64,000 nucleotides of DNA, taken from Niallia circulans. GTDB lineage: Bacteria; Bacillota; Bacilli; Bacillales; Cytobacillaceae. The notes beneath the pieces are model-generated. The model had not been told where the DNA came from. It was given only the letters and a program-made list of their open reading frames with translations, and made no database searches. The position numbers and the translations under genes are program-made. The stretch spans positions 682,001 to 746,000 of the forward strand of contig NZ_CP026031.1 of assembly GCF_003726095.1 (NCBI RefSeq), read 5' to 3'. Of this stretch, positions 30,113 through 40,365 are shown piece by piece (position 1 is the stretch's first letter; each line of letters begins with the position of its first letter).

Positions 30113-31451
30113 AAAAAATGTGCGAGAAGCAGCATTAGATATTTTGGAAGCTATTCAAAAAAATCAAGCGTATAGTAACTTATTGCTAAATACGACGATT
30201 AAGAAAAATGAGATTCCATCTAAAGATATCGGTTTGTTAACAGAAATTGTTTATGGAACGCTGCAACGAAAAATGACCCTTGAATTTTATCTACGTCCTT
30301 TCCTCAATAAAGGAAAGAAAATAGAAGAGTGGGTTTATATTCTTCTGCAGATGACTGTCTATCAAATTGTTTATTTAGATCGTATTCCCGATCATGCTGC
30401 CATAAATGAAGCAGTAGAAATTGCTAAAAAAAGGGGTCATAAAGGAATAAGCGGCTTTGTAAATGCTGTACTAAGAAATATGCAAAGACAAGGCTTGCCA
30501 TCCTTTCATGAGATTCAAGATGAAATAGAACGACTTTCCATTGAAACAAGTCATCCAACTTGGCTTGTAAAAAGATGGGTCGAGCAGCTTGGTGTAGAAG
30601 AAGCGAAAAAAATGTGCGAAATTAATCTAACAGCACCGATGCAAACTGCAAGGGTTAATACAACAAAGGTTTCTGTAACGGAATGTATAGAACTTTTAAC
30701 AGAAGAAGGATTTCAAGTAGAAGCAAGTGAGGTAATTCCAGAAGGGATTAAAGTTTTAAAGGGAAATATCGCTCATTCATCTGCTTATGAAAAAGGGCTG
30801 CTGACGATTCAAGATGAAAGCTCGATGATTGTTGCTTATGCACTAGATTTAGACAAACCTTATTCCGTATTGGATGCTTGTGCAGCTCCAGGTGGTAAAT
30901 CTACTCATATTGCAGAGAAGATGAATAAGGACGGCAACATCCTTTCTATTGACCTTCATGACCATAAAGTAAAGCTGATTAAGCAAAATGCAGACCGCTT
31001 AAATTTACCAACGATTGAAACGAAGGCAATGGATTCAAGAAAGCTGGACAAAAGCTTGGAGCAAGAAAGCTTTGATCGAATTCTGTTAGATGCACCATGT
31101 TCAGGGTTTGGCGTAATGAGAAGAAAGCCAGATATGAAATATACAAAAACAGAAGCAGATGTCGATCGGCTGCAGAAAATTCAGTTGGATTTACTAGCAT
31201 CTGTTTCCCTGCTTTTAAAAAAAGGTGGAATATTAGTATATAGTACCTGTACCATTGATAAAGCAGAGAATGAAGAAGTGGTGGAGAAATTCTTAGCTGC
31301 CAATACGCAGTTTGAGAGAGATAGTACATTGGCAGATCGTCTGCCTCAAGATGTAAAGAATTACGCAGAAGGAAATGAATTACAGATATTACCGCAATAT
31401 TTTGGCTCAGATGGCTTTTATATTGCAGCATTAAGAAAGAAGGTGCAATGA
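30099..31451 (+). CDS. rsmB: 16S rRNA m5C967 methyltransferase
   Basis: 450 aa. N-terminal NusB-like RNA-binding domain (about 1-140), then a SAM-dependent methyltransferase. SAM motif [14 protein letters not shown], catalytic cysteines in DAPCSGFG and [10 protein letters not shown]. Overlaps both neighbours (fmt 14 bases, rlmN 4 bases), so the block is one translation-linked unit. Confidence 0.96.
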   Translation: MKKTKKNVREAALDILEAIQKNQAYSNLLLNTTIKKNEIPSKDIGLLTEIVYGTLQRKMTLEFYLRPFLNKGKKIEEWVYILLQMTVYQIVYLDRIPDHAAINEAVEIAKKRGHKGISGFVNAVLRNMQRQGLPSFHEIQDEIERLSIETSHPTWLVKRWVEQLGVEEAKKMCEINLTAPMQTARVNTTKVSVTECIELLTEEGFQVEASEVIPEGIKVLKGNIAHSSAYEKGLLTIQDESSMIVAYALDLDKPYSVLDACAAPGGKSTHIAEKMNKDGNILSIDLHDHKVKLIKQNADRLNLPTIETKAMDSRKLDKSLEQESFDRILLDAPCSGFGVMRRKPDMKYTKTEADVDRLQKIQLDLLASVSLLLKKGGILVYSTCTIDKAENEEVVEKFLAANTQFERDSTLADRLPQDVKNYAEGNELQILPQYFGSDGFYIAALRKKVQ

Positions 31452-32545
31452 TGGAACAAGTAAAAACATCATCAAGAAGAAGACAAAAAGCAGAACCAAC
31501 TATTCCCTCGATATACTCAATGGAATTGCAAGCACTAAAGGATTGGCTGACAGCGCATAATGAAAAGGCGTTTCGTGCGGATCAAATTTTTGAATGGCTA
31601 TATAAAAAGAGAGTAACCTCTTTTGAAGACATGTCTAACTTATCGAAAAATTTACGTTTAATGCTTCAGGAAAATTTTACGATTACAACATTAAATACGC
31701 TTATTCAGCAAACATCAAATGATGGGACTATTAAATTTTTATTTGAATTACATGATGGATATTCCATTGAAACAGTTTTAATGCGCCATGATTATGGTAA
31801 TTCTGTTTGTGTAACAACCCAAGTTGGCTGTCGAATCGGCTGTACTTTCTGTGCTTCTACATTAGGTGGATTAAAAAGAAACTTAGAAGCAGGAGAAATC
31901 GTTGCACAAGTCGTAAAAGTACAACAGGCATTAGATGAATTAGGCGAACGTGTAAGTTCAGTTGTTATTATGGGAATTGGGGAACCATTTGATAACTTTA
32001 CTAGTATGTTAAGTTTCCTCAAAATTATTAACCATGAACAAGCATTAAATATTGGAGCAAGACATATCACTGTGTCAACCAGTGGGATTATCCCGAAAAT
32101 TTATGAATTTGCGGATCAAAATATGCAAATTAATTTCGCGGTTTCCCTGCACGCGCCAAACACAGAGTTAAGAAGCAGACTAATGCCAATTAACAGAGCG
32201 TATAAATTACCTGATTTAATTGAAGCTATCCGCTACTATGTGGATAAAACAGGTAGACGTGTAAGTTTTGAGTATGGTTTGTTTGGGAACGTAAATGATC
32301 AAGTTGAGCATGCGGAAGAGTTAGCTGAGCTTGTGAAAGGAATCAAGTGTCACGTAAACTTAATTCCTGTTAACTATGTACCAGAAAGAGATTATGTAAG
32401 AACACCGAAGGATCAAATCTTTTTATTTGAAAAAACGTTAAAGAAACATGGAGTAAATGTAACAATCCGTCGTGAGCAAGGTTCAGATATCGATGCTGCA
32501 TGTGGACAGCTTCGTGCGAAGGAGAGAAAAGAAGAGACGAGGTGA
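31448..32545 (+). CDS. rlmN: 23S rRNA (A2503-C2) / tRNA A37 methyltransferase, radical SAM
   Basis: 365 aa. The radical SAM cysteines are in CRIGCTFC, followed by the [11 protein letters not shown] loop. The C-terminal catalytic Cys is in DIDAACGQL. Two adjacent ATGs open the gene; the first overlaps the rsmB stop. Confidence 0.96.
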   Translation: MMEQVKTSSRRRQKAEPTIPSIYSMELQALKDWLTAHNEKAFRADQIFEWLYKKRVTSFEDMSNLSKNLRLMLQENFTITTLNTLIQQTSNDGTIKFLFELHDGYSIETVLMRHDYGNSVCVTTQVGCRIGCTFCASTLGGLKRNLEAGEIVAQVVKVQQALDELGERVSSVVIMGIGEPFDNFTSMLSFLKIINHEQALNIGARHITVSTSGIIPKIYEFADQNMQINFAVSLHAPNTELRSRLMPINRAYKLPDLIEAIRYYVDKTGRRVSFEYGLFGNVNDQVEHAEELAELVKGIKCHVNLIPVNYVPERDYVRTPKDQIFLFEKTLKKHGVNVTIRREQGSDIDAACGQLRAKERKEETR

Positions 32546-32551
32546 TCACCT

Positions 32552-33310
32552 TTGAGTCAAATTTTTATGACTGATAAGGGGAAAGTTAGACAACATAATG
32601 AGGATAGTGGAGCAATTATTAGAAATAAAAGCGGTCAACGCCTTGCCATCGTAGCTGATGGCATGGGTGGACACCGTGCAGGTGACGTTGCAAGCTCACT
32701 CACTGTTGAGAAACTGACAGAACTTTGGACAATGGTAGAGGAAATTAAAACAGCAGATGAGGCAGAAAACTGGTTGGAATCCAATATTTTAGAGGTCAAT
32801 CAATATGTTTTCGATTATGCTTCCACCCATCCAGAATGTGAAGGCATGGGTACTACTATTATAGGGGTAATCAGTACGGAAAATTTTGCGACGATTGCTC
32901 ATGTGGGAGACAGTCGGTGCTATCTTTATAACGAAGATGGCTTTAAACAAATTACAGAAGATCATTCCTTAGTAAATGAATTAGTTCGCATGGGCCAAAT
33001 TTCGAAAGAAGATGCAGAGCATCATCCCAGAAAAAATGTTGTTTTGAGAGCGCTTGGAACAGATGCTCAGTTAAATATTGATGTGATGACCATTATATTT
33101 GAAGAAGGCGACATCATATTTATTTGTTCTGATGGACTATCGAACAAAGTAACGGATCAACAAATAAAAGAGATTCTTGAAAAAGAGATTACATTAGAAG
33201 AAAAGGCTTCTACTTTAATCGAAACTGCCAATATAAATGGCGGAGAAGATAATATTACGGTCGTTATTTTGGAGTATGGGGATGGTCATCAAGCAGGTGA
33301 AGGGCAATGA
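32552..33310 (+). CDS. prpC: PP2C-type protein phosphatase, partner of PrkC
   Basis: Removes phosphate from Ser/Thr residues and opposes PrkC. 252 aa. PP2C metal motifs VADGMGGH, VGDSRCYL and SDGLSN, and the terminal GGEDNITV. Start is TTG, preceded by GAGGTGATC at good spacing; an ATG start would cut the first strand. Overlaps prkC by 4 bases. Confidence 0.95.
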   Translation: MSQIFMTDKGKVRQHNEDSGAIIRNKSGQRLAIVADGMGGHRAGDVASSLTVEKLTELWTMVEEIKTADEAENWLESNILEVNQYVFDYASTHPECEGMGTTIIGVISTENFATIAHVGDSRCYLYNEDGFKQITEDHSLVNELVRMGQISKEDAEHHPRKNVVLRALGTDAQLNIDVMTIIFEEGDIIFICSDGLSNKVTDQQIKEILEKEITLEEKASTLIETANINGGEDNITVVILEYGDGHQAGEGQ

Positions 33311-35316
33311 TGATTGGAAAAAGAATAAGTGGCCGTTATAAAGTCTTAGAGATGATTGGCGGAGGTGGAATGGCAAACGTCTACCTTGCGCATGACATGA
33401 TTTTAGATCGAGATGTAGCAGTGAAGATGCTAAGACTCGATTATGTCAATGATGAGGAGTTTATTAAACGATTTCATCGCGAGGCGCAATCTGCTACAAG
33501 CTTAGCTCATCCGAATGTCGTCAATATATATGATGTAGGAGAAGAAGGAGACATCTATTATATTGTTATGGAATATGTGGAAGGCGATACACTGAAACAA
33601 TACATACATAAAAACTCACCACTTTCTGTAGAGACAGTTATCGCAATTATGCAACAAATAACATCAGCAATCGCACATGCACATCAAAATAATATAATCC
33701 ATCGCGATATAAAACCGCATAATATTTTAATAGATAAAGAAGGAAAAGTAAAAGTAACCGATTTTGGAATTGCGATGGCGTTAAGTGCGACAAGCATCAC
33801 GCAAACAAATTCTGTGCTAGGCTCTGTTCATTATTTATCACCAGAACAAGCTCGTGGTGGAATGGCGAATAAAAAATCTGATATTTACTCTCTTGGGATT
33901 GTAATGTTTGAATTATTAACAGGGAGATTGCCTTTTTCTGGTGAATCAGCTGTTTCGATTGCTTTAAAGCATTTGCAGTCTGAAACTCCTAGTGTTAGAA
34001 GATGGAATGAAGCGATCCCGCAAAGTGTGGAGAATATCGTCTTAAAAGCTACTGCGAAAGATCCTTTTTATCGGTATAATAGTATGGAAGAAATGTCAGA
34101 GGATTTGCAAACAGCTTTAAATTTAGAGAGACTAGATGAACCCAAGTTTGCAATACCAGTTGATGACGAAGCAACAAAAGCAATTCCGGTTATTACAAAT
34201 GATGGTTTATATAAAAATTTTGATGAGACGATTATTCATACAAATGAAAAAGAAGATCAAGGAAAAACCTTGGTAAAGGAATCTCCAAAAAAGAAAGAAA
34301 AGAAAAAGAAAAAGAAGAAAGCTAAGAAAAAGGGAAAGAAAATTGCTGCGATTATTATTTCAACCTTTCTCGCCTTGCTATTAATAATGGGACTAGTATT
34401 ATTTCTTCTGCCAGATTTACTTGCACCAGAAGATATAGTTGTTCCTGATGTCGCTGGTTTAGAATTAGATAAAGCAAAGACAACGCTCGAAGAAAAAGGC
34501 TTCGTAGTGTCTGATACTATTACCTTAAATAGTGATGATGTGGAAAAAGGTCATGTTATTAAAACAAGTCCTAGTGCAGGCAGCGCGCGAAGAGAAGGGA
34601 CAGAAATTACTATTTATGAAAGTCTTGGAAAAGAGACGGTCGTTCTCAGTGATTATGTAGGAAGAAAATATGATGATGTGGTGAAACTATTAGAATCAGA
34701 AGGATTCGATTTTAAAGATATTGAGCCTATCGAAGTATTTGATGATAGTGAACCAGGAACAATATTAGAACAAAATATTAAGCCAAAAGAGGAAGTAGTA
34801 CCAAGTGAAACATCATTAGAATTTACAATTAGTAAAGGTGCACAATTGATTAGTGTCAAGGATTTATCGGATTATACGAAAAAAGAAGTAAATGACTATG
34901 TGGACGATGTTGGTTTAACGGTAACTTTTAAGGAAGAATATAGTGACACAGTGGAAAAAGGTCTAGTCATTTCTCAAACGCCTGAAGCTCGTACTAATTT
35001 GAAAAAAGGAGCAGAAATTACTGTTGTTCTTTCTAAAGGAAAAAAAGAAGTCCAACCGAAAGAAGTAATGAAAGAAATATCTATTCCATATGAACCGACG
35101 GAAATGACTGCTGATGGGAAGCCGGTCGAACAAACAGTAAGAATATATATTGGTGATTTTAATAATAGTATGACAGAACCAGCTGAAACATTTAAGATTA
35201 CCGAAAATACTAAAAAGACAATCTATCTGCAAATTCCTGAAGGGCAAAAAGGATATTATCGAGTGCAGATTGACAGTGTGGTCATTATTGATGAAGAGGT
35301 TCCTTATCCTAACTAG
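33307..35316 (+). CDS. prkC: PASTA-domain serine/threonine kinase
   Basis: A membrane kinase that senses muropeptides and controls germination and stationary-phase processes in relatives. 669 aa. Kinase domain about 1-270 with GGGGMANVY loop, Lys40, HRDIKPHN (Asp134) and DFG (152-154). A very lysine-rich juxtamembrane stretch (about 328-345), TM helix about 346-368, then three extracellular PASTA repeats (about 378-445, 446-513, 514-582) and a C-terminal beta domain. The A-rich coding run at 34285-34345 encodes the lysines. Confidence 0.96.
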   Translation: MMIGKRISGRYKVLEMIGGGGMANVYLAHDMILDRDVAVKMLRLDYVNDEEFIKRFHREAQSATSLAHPNVVNIYDVGEEGDIYYIVMEYVEGDTLKQYIHKNSPLSVETVIAIMQQITSAIAHAHQNNIIHRDIKPHNILIDKEGKVKVTDFGIAMALSATSITQTNSVLGSVHYLSPEQARGGMANKKSDIYSLGIVMFELLTGRLPFSGESAVSIALKHLQSETPSVRRWNEAIPQSVENIVLKATAKDPFYRYNSMEEMSEDLQTALNLERLDEPKFAIPVDDEATKAIPVITNDGLYKNFDETIIHTNEKEDQGKTLVKESPKKKEKKKKKKKAKKKGKKIAAIIISTFLALLLIMGLVLFLLPDLLAPEDIVVPDVAGLELDKAKTTLEEKGFVVSDTITLNSDDVEKGHVIKTSPSAGSARREGTEITIYESLGKETVVLSDYVGRKYDDVVKLLESEGFDFKDIEPIEVFDDSEPGTILEQNIKPKEEVVPSETSLEFTISKGAQLISVKDLSDYTKKEVNDYVDDVGLTVTFKEEYSDTVEKGLVISQTPEARTNLKKGAEITVVLSKGKKEVQPKEVMKEISIPYEPTEMTADGKPVEQTVRIYIGDFNNSMTEPAETFKITENTKKTIYLQIPEGQKGYYRVQIDSVVIIDEEVPYPN

Positions 35317-35454
35317 TAATTGGTTTGAATTAAGCAAGAAAGGGAATGCTTTTTAAGTAGCTAGTTTCTAATAAGCTGTCGTTTTTTTAATAGTTTTTAG
35401 AGACACGCAAGAACTTTTATAAGCGAGTTGAAGTAAGTAAGGAGCGTTATATTT

Positions 35455-36336
35455 ATGCCTAAAGGCAAAATTATTAAAGCGTTAAGTGGATTTTATTATG
35501 TATTAAGTGAGGGGCAATTAATACAGTGTCGCGGTCGAGGCGTTTTTCGAAAAAATAAGATAACTCCTTTAGTAGGTGATGAAGTCGTTTTTCAGGCAGA
35601 GAACACAACAGATGGCTACATTCTAGAAGTAAAAGAAAGAAAAAATGAATTAGTTAGACCACCGATTGCCAATGTGGATCAAGCAATTCTTGTCTTTTCT
35701 AGTGTGGAACCTGATTTTAGTACTGCATTATTAGATCGTTTTCTAGTATTAATTGAATACAATAGAATTGATCCGGTAATCTGTATGACAAAAATGGATT
35801 TAGCAAGTAGTGAGGTGGTTGAAAAGATGAAGGAGTACGCAGCACAATATGAAGCTGTGGGGTATCCTGTCATTTTAACCTCTTCTGAAACCGAAACGGG
35901 TATAGGACAGCTGCTGCCTTATTTAAAGGATAAAATATCGGTATTTGCCGGACAATCGGGAGTAGGAAAGTCTTCTTTGTTAAATGTAATTAGACCTGAT
36001 TTAGACTTAAAGACAAATGAAATCTCCTCCAGTTTAGGAAGAGGAAAGCATACAACAAGACATGTAGAGCTTATCTCAATTGGAGATGGACTTGTTGCAG
36101 ATACACCTGGCTTTAGTTCACTGGAGTTTCTAGAAATTGAAGGAGAAGATTTGAATTATTGTTTTCCTGAAATAGAAAAAACAAGCGAAAACTGTAAGTT
36201 TAGGGGCTGTCTACATCTTTCAGAACCAAAATGTGCAGTGAAAGAAGCGGTAGAAAATAATGAAATTCCAACTTATCGTTATGAGCACTATAAAGATTTC
36301 TTACAAGAAATTAGAGATCGAAAACCGAAGTATTAG
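35455..36336 (+). CDS. rsgA: Ribosome small-subunit assembly GTPase RsgA
   Basis: A circularly permuted GTPase that checks late 30S maturation. 293 aa. OB fold at the N-terminus, then G4 TKMDL before G1 GQSGVGKSSLLN and G3 DTPGFSS, the hallmark of permutation. Zinc knuckle CKFRGCLHLSEPKC near the C-terminus. Start ATG after AAGGAGCG. In most relatives rpe follows; here it does not. Confidence 0.96.
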   Translation: MPKGKIIKALSGFYYVLSEGQLIQCRGRGVFRKNKITPLVGDEVVFQAENTTDGYILEVKERKNELVRPPIANVDQAILVFSSVEPDFSTALLDRFLVLIEYNRIDPVICMTKMDLASSEVVEKMKEYAAQYEAVGYPVILTSSETETGIGQLLPYLKDKISVFAGQSGVGKSSLLNVIRPDLDLKTNEISSSLGRGKHTTRHVELISIGDGLVADTPGFSSLEFLEIEGEDLNYCFPEIEKTSENCKFRGCLHLSEPKCAVKEAVENNEIPTYRYEHYKDFLQEIRDRKPKY

Positions 36337-36615
36337 TTTTTTCTGATTAGGAGAGAATTCTATATTCCATTTTGGGAGCTTGGGCAGAGATGAGAAGACC
36401 GAGCATATACACCTAAAAACGATTGAATTCTTGGAAATCACATCTCAATAGACTTTTACTTATTTTGTATTTACAGCCTTAAAGCAGATTCTTTCTATAT
36501 AGCCGTTTGGACTATTTATCTGGATTGATTAGTAATCAAAGTAGATAAAGAAGACAAAGGCATATAAAAAAGGATCTGTATTTTTGTATAGAAAAGTAAT
36601 AAGAGGAGGAGAAAT
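36337..36615. other. Intergenic where rpe is expected
   Basis: 279 bases with no ORF and no remnant that I can relate to ribulose-phosphate 3-epimerase. Ends in AGAGGAGGAG, the thiN ribosome site. Confidence 0.5.
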
Positions 36616-37260
36616 ATGATTGTTCATATTATGGCTGGAGGACCAAAGCAGTATATTCCTAATTTAGATAACTATTCAAAAGATATTTGCTGGATAGGTG
36701 TGGATAGAGGTGTTATGTATTTAATCGAAAGATCCTTGCCGATTTATGCTGCTTTTGGTGATTTTGATTCTATTTCGGAAACAGAACTGCATGCGATGGA
36801 GGAAAAAACAGGGATTATTAAACGTTTTAAACCAGAAAAAGATGAAACAGACATGGAACTTGCTCTTTTATGGGCTATTAAAGAAGGTGCAACGACTATT
36901 CGGTTATTTGGTGCGACAGGGGGAAGACTCGATCACACAATCGCAAATCTGCAGCTATTACTACGAGAAGCGTTAGACAATAAGCATATTCAACTAGAAA
37001 TAATCGATAAACAAAACAGCGTATCTGTTGTACAAGCAGGAGCTTATACGGTAAAAAAACTGGAGGAATATAAATATATTTCATTTTTCCCATATAGTAC
37101 AAAGATTGTAGGTCTATCTTTAGAAGGTTTTAAATACCCTTTAGTAAGGAGAAATCTTCCTGCTAGCAGCACATTGTGTATTAGTAATGAACTAATTCGA
37201 GAAACTGGTACTTTTTCCTTTGAAGAAGGCATATTAATGGTAATAAGAAGTTGTGATTAA
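36616..37260 (+). CDS. thiN: Thiamine pyrophosphokinase
   Basis: Converts thiamine to thiamine diphosphate with ATP. 214 aa, with GVDRG, the FGDFDSIS metal/ATP motif, EKDETDMELAL and the GATGGRLDH segment. Strong AGAGGAGGAG site. Next gene on + is spoVM. Confidence 0.94.
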   Translation: MIVHIMAGGPKQYIPNLDNYSKDICWIGVDRGVMYLIERSLPIYAAFGDFDSISETELHAMEEKTGIIKRFKPEKDETDMELALLWAIKEGATTIRLFGATGGRLDHTIANLQLLLREALDNKHIQLEIIDKQNSVSVVQAGAYTVKKLEEYKYISFFPYSTKIVGLSLEGFKYPLVRRNLPASSTLCISNELIRETGTFSFEEGILMVIRSCD

Positions 37261-37349
37261 AATCTGATAAATGATTGTACTAATAATTTTTATCTTAATA
37301 GGAAATGTGAGTGCTAGCGATGTTTATTGATTAAGGAGGGACAGTATTC

Positions 37350-37430
37350 ATGAGATTTTATACCATTAAATTGCCGAAATTTTTAGGAGGACTTGTCCGG
37401 GCGATGTTGGGGACCTTTAAAAAGGATTAA
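37350..37430 (+). CDS. spoVM: Stage V sporulation protein M, 26 codons
   Basis: An amphipathic helix that recognises the curved forespore membrane and anchors SpoIVA for coat assembly. The peptide reads MRFYTIKLPKFLGG followed by LVRAMLGTFKKD, nearly identical to the known 26-residue SpoVM. Strong AAGGAGGG site 9 bases upstream. Standard location between thiN and rpmB. In B. subtilis it is transcribed by sigma-E; I could not pick out a convincing sigma-E promoter in the 89 bases upstream. Confidence 0.95.
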   Translation: MRFYTIKLPKFLGGLVRAMLGTFKKD

Positions 37431-37542
37431 CAACGGATTCTGCGAATTTTTTTAGTAAAGACAACCATTCGCGATATTGGCGGGAAATTTCAAGGACTTA
37501 CGGTACTTATACGACTTGCCTATTGTAGTTTGGAGACAAAAT

Positions 37543-37571
37543 AAAAAAGGACATGTAACATGTCCTTTTTT
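37543..37571. terminator. Bidirectional terminator, spoVM / rpmB
   Basis: A perfect 13-bp stem AAAAAAGGACATG with its complement and a TAA loop. A-run and T-run on the two sides let it work for both converging genes. Confidence 0.93.
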
Positions 37572-37583
37572 ATTGCGATCTGA

Positions 37584-37772
37584 TTAAACACGTTCTACTT
37601 TACCAGATCTTAATGCTCTAGCAGAAACCCAAACACGTTTAGGTTTACCGTCTACTAAAATACGAACCTTTTGAAGGTTAGCTCCCCAAGTACGTTTGTT
37701 AGCGTTCATTGCATGGGAACGAGCATTACCTGTAGTTGTTTTTCTTCCAGTGATAACACATTTACGTGGCAT
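37584..37772 (-). CDS. rpmB: 50S ribosomal protein L28
   Basis: 62 aa, basic. Starts [16 protein letters not shown] with the [11 protein letters not shown] segment of bacterial L28 and ends RSGKVERV. A Cys is retained at position 5, but the other zinc-ribbon cysteines are absent (C-minus-like form). Transcribed against the flanking genes, as in relatives. Confidence 0.96.
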   Translation of the reverse strand: MPRKCVITGRKTTTGNARSHAMNANKRTWGANLQKVRILVDGKPKRVWVSARALRSGKVERV

Positions 37773-37879
37773 GTATATTTCCCTCCTTATTACAGAAACT
37801 CATTAAAATGAGTTTGAAAAGTCATAGATAGCAATTTACTTATAGTCTGCTAAATAATCCTCGTTACAGATACCTTAAT

Positions 37880-37908
37880 AATTTATCATACAACTTAAAT
37901 GAATGCAA
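37880..37908 (-). promoter_or_regulatory. Candidate promoter of rpmB
   Basis: On the - strand, TTGCAT (37908-37903), 17 bases, TAAATT (37885-37880), about 110 bases upstream of the start. Confidence 0.45.
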
Positions 37909-38034
37909 TAGTTGGATGAAAAGCTTTCAAGAAAATTTCCTTGACATGTCTTTCCTTATTAAACAAATCCGTTTATCTCAAGACTTTATGGGAATAGTAA
38001 AACAAGTAGGTGTTTTCTGAATTTATCCCAATGC

Positions 38035-38064
38035 TTTAATAGAAGGGTTATTTTGTTATATAAT
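38035..38064 (+). promoter_or_regulatory. Candidate promoter of yloU-fakA
   Basis: Consensus TATAAT at 38059-38064 with a weak TTTAAT 18 bases upstream, about 90 bases before yloU. The rest of the 37773-38155 gap is AT-rich and empty. Confidence 0.4.
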
Positions 38065-38155
38065 AATAATAAGCTTTTTAACTATAGCTTTCAAAAACGT
38101 TTTGATTATAGTAAAATGTCAGTAGTCAAGGAGCAATTCCAAAGGGGGAAAACTC

Positions 38156-38518
38156 ATGTCCATTGAACTAAGAACGAATTTCGGACAAATTGATATATCT
38201 ACAGAAGTTATCGCTACAATCGCAGGTGGGGCAGCAGTAGACTGCTACGGTATCGTTGGAATGGCGTCGAAAAATCAAATTAAAGACGGTTTAACAGATA
38301 TTTTGCGAAAAGAAAACTTTACACGTGGTGTAATCGTTCGAAAAGTTGAAGAAGAAGTACATATTGATATGTATATCATTGTAAGTTACGGAACGAAAAT
38401 CTCCGAGGTTGCGCACAATGTTCAATCGAAAGTAAAATACACACTCAATAAGACAGTTGGACTTGCCGTTGACTCGGTTAATATTTACGTTCAGGGAGTT
38501 CGTGTGACGAACCCGTAG
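38156..38518 (+). CDS. yloU: Asp23/Gls24 family protein YloU
   Basis: 120 aa, an alkaline-shock type protein found next to fakA in Bacillota. Family pattern GQIDISTEVIATIAGGAA, CYGIVGM and the VNIYVQGV end. Good AAGGGGGAAA site. Ends 16 bases before fakA, so probably cotranscribed. Role unclear; Asp23 relatives associate with the membrane. Confidence 0.93.
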   Translation: MSIELRTNFGQIDISTEVIATIAGGAAVDCYGIVGMASKNQIKDGLTDILRKENFTRGVIVRKVEEEVHIDMYIIVSYGTKISEVAHNVQSKVKYTLNKTVGLAVDSVNIYVQGVRVTNP

Positions 38519-38534
38519 TAGAGGAGGAAACACA

Positions 38535-40214
38535 GTGTCAATTACAGTTTTAGAAGGAAAGCGATTTGCCGAAATGGTAATCCAAGGAGCAAACCATTTG
38601 TCCTCTAATGCTAAATATGTAGATGCGTTAAATGTTTTTCCAGTGCCAGATGGAGATACAGGAACGAATATGAATTTATCGATGACTTCAGGTGCAAAGG
38701 AAGTTCAAAAGAATATTCAATCACATATCGGTAAAGTTGGAACCTCATTATCGCGAGGTTTATTAATGGGAGCCAGAGGGAATTCAGGGGTTATTCTTTC
38801 CCAATTGTTTCGAGGATTTTCCAAACATATTGAGCAAAAAGAGACAATAACTGGAAAAGAATTTGCTAATGCTTTACAATTCGGTGTGGAAACAGCATAT
38901 AAAGCAGTAATGAAACCTGTAGAAGGGACGATTCTTACAGTTGCAAAAGATGCTGCAAAGAAAGCGGTTCAATCTGCCGAAAAAAATGATGATATCATTG
39001 TTATCATGGAGGATACAGTAAAAGAAGCAAAAGCTTCGTTAAACAGAACACCTGAACTACTGCCTGTGTTAAAAGAAGTAGGCGTTGTTGATAGTGGTGG
39101 GCAAGGACTAGTATTTGTATATGAAGGGTTTCTTGCGGAGCTAAAGGGTGAAAAACTTCCAGACGCCGTGCAAAATGTTGTTTCCATGAATGAATTGGTA
39201 AATGCTGAACATCATAAAAGTGTTCACAGTTATATCAATACAGAAGATATTGAATTCGGCTATTGTACAGAATTTATGGTTCGTTTAGAACAAGAAAAGT
39301 TAGGAAATAAGCCGTTTTCAGAAGATGACTTCAGACAAGCGTTAAGTAAATATGGAGATTCATTACTTGTTATTGCGGATGATGAAATTGTGAAAATTCA
39401 TATTCACTCCAATCAGCCTGGTGAAGTATTAACATTTGGACAAAAATACGGTAATTTGGTAAAAATGAAGATTGAAAATATGCGTGAACAGCATAGTAGC
39501 TTAGTGGATGCAGCTGAAAAAGAGGAAGTAAACAATACTCATTCTGTGGAAGAACAAAAAGAGTATGGGGTTGTAACAGTTTCGATGGGAAGCGGAATTG
39601 CAGATCTTTTCAGAAGTATCGGTGCTCATTATGTTATTGAGGGCGGTCAAACAATGAATCCAAGCACGGAAGACATTGTTAATGCTGTGAGACGTATCAA
39701 TGCGAAAAAGGTCTTTATTTTACCAAATAATAAAAATATTATTATGGCAGCAGAACAAGCAGCTGACGTATTAGAACAAGACGTTGTGGTTATCTCTTCT
39801 AAAACTGTTCCACAAGGAATGTCAGCATTACTCGCTTTTAATCCTTCTAGTGATTTAGAAACAAATGAGAAGAATATGAAAGCAGCGCTTGAACATGTGA
39901 AAACCGGCCAGATTACGTATGCAGTCAGAGATACGAGTATTGATGGCCTAGCGATTGAAACAGGCGACTTTATGGGACTTGCAGAAGGAAAAATTATTGT
40001 AAAAAGTAAAGATAAAACAGAATCTGCAATGGAACTTTTAAAGTCAATGATCGATGAGGATACAGAAATTGTGACGATAATTAAGGGAGAAGAAGCGACA
40101 GAAGAAGAGGTTGAAACGCTTGTATCTTTTATTGAAGACAATTTTGAAGATGTGGAAGTAGAAGTCCATGACGGTAAACAACCACTGTATTCTTTTATTT
40201 TTTCTATTGAATAA
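38535..40214 (+). CDS. fakA: Fatty acid kinase, catalytic subunit FakA
   Basis: Phosphorylates exogenous fatty acids bound to FakB (DegV family) for phospholipid synthesis. 559 aa. N-terminal DhaL-like ATP domain (about 1-200) with NVFPVPDGDTGTNM (Mg-binding Asp set) and GARGNSGVILSQ, a middle domain, and a DegV-like C-terminal domain. GTG start following GAGGAGGAAA. No fakB gene is in the window. Confidence 0.94.
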   Translation: MSITVLEGKRFAEMVIQGANHLSSNAKYVDALNVFPVPDGDTGTNMNLSMTSGAKEVQKNIQSHIGKVGTSLSRGLLMGARGNSGVILSQLFRGFSKHIEQKETITGKEFANALQFGVETAYKAVMKPVEGTILTVAKDAAKKAVQSAEKNDDIIVIMEDTVKEAKASLNRTPELLPVLKEVGVVDSGGQGLVFVYEGFLAELKGEKLPDAVQNVVSMNELVNAEHHKSVHSYINTEDIEFGYCTEFMVRLEQEKLGNKPFSEDDFRQALSKYGDSLLVIADDEIVKIHIHSNQPGEVLTFGQKYGNLVKMKIENMREQHSSLVDAAEKEEVNNTHSVEEQKEYGVVTVSMGSGIADLFRSIGAHYVIEGGQTMNPSTEDIVNAVRRINAKKVFILPNNKNIIMAAEQAADVLEQDVVVISSKTVPQGMSALLAFNPSSDLETNEKNMKAALEHVKTGQITYAVRDTSIDGLAIETGDFMGLAEGKIIVKSKDKTESAMELLKSMIDEDTEIVTIIKGEEATEEEVETLVSFIEDNFEDVEVEVHDGKQPLYSFIFSIE

Positions 40215-40222
40215 TAGTACTT

Positions 40223-40268
40223 TTAAAAGGGTGTGCCTGTATATATGGAGGCATGCCTTTTTTATTTT
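40223..40268 (+). terminator. Terminator after fakA
   Basis: Imperfect hairpin GGGTGTGCCT...AGGCATGCC with a TTTTTTATTTT tail, 9 bases past the stop. Confidence 0.8.
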
Positions 40269-40280
40269 ATAGAGAGTCGA

Positions 40281-40365
40281 AGGAATGGAGCGGTCCGTCT
40301 GTTATTTGTTCCCTTTTTCGGGAGAAGTAGAGAAAAAGGGAACAGAGAGACGTCCTCTGTCCTCG
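40281..40365. repeat. Long imperfect palindrome, REP-like element
   Basis: A perfect 12-bp pair, GTTCCCTTTTTC (40308-40319) with GAAAAAGGGAAC (40332-40343), closes a 12-base loop. It extends outward with GGTCCGTCT on the left against AGACGTCC on the right. Higher in G/C than its flanks. It resembles dispersed intergenic palindromes of Bacillota; whether it is repeated elsewhere cannot be seen here. The ORF running through it (40285-40482) has no family match I know and is left out. Confidence 0.6.
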
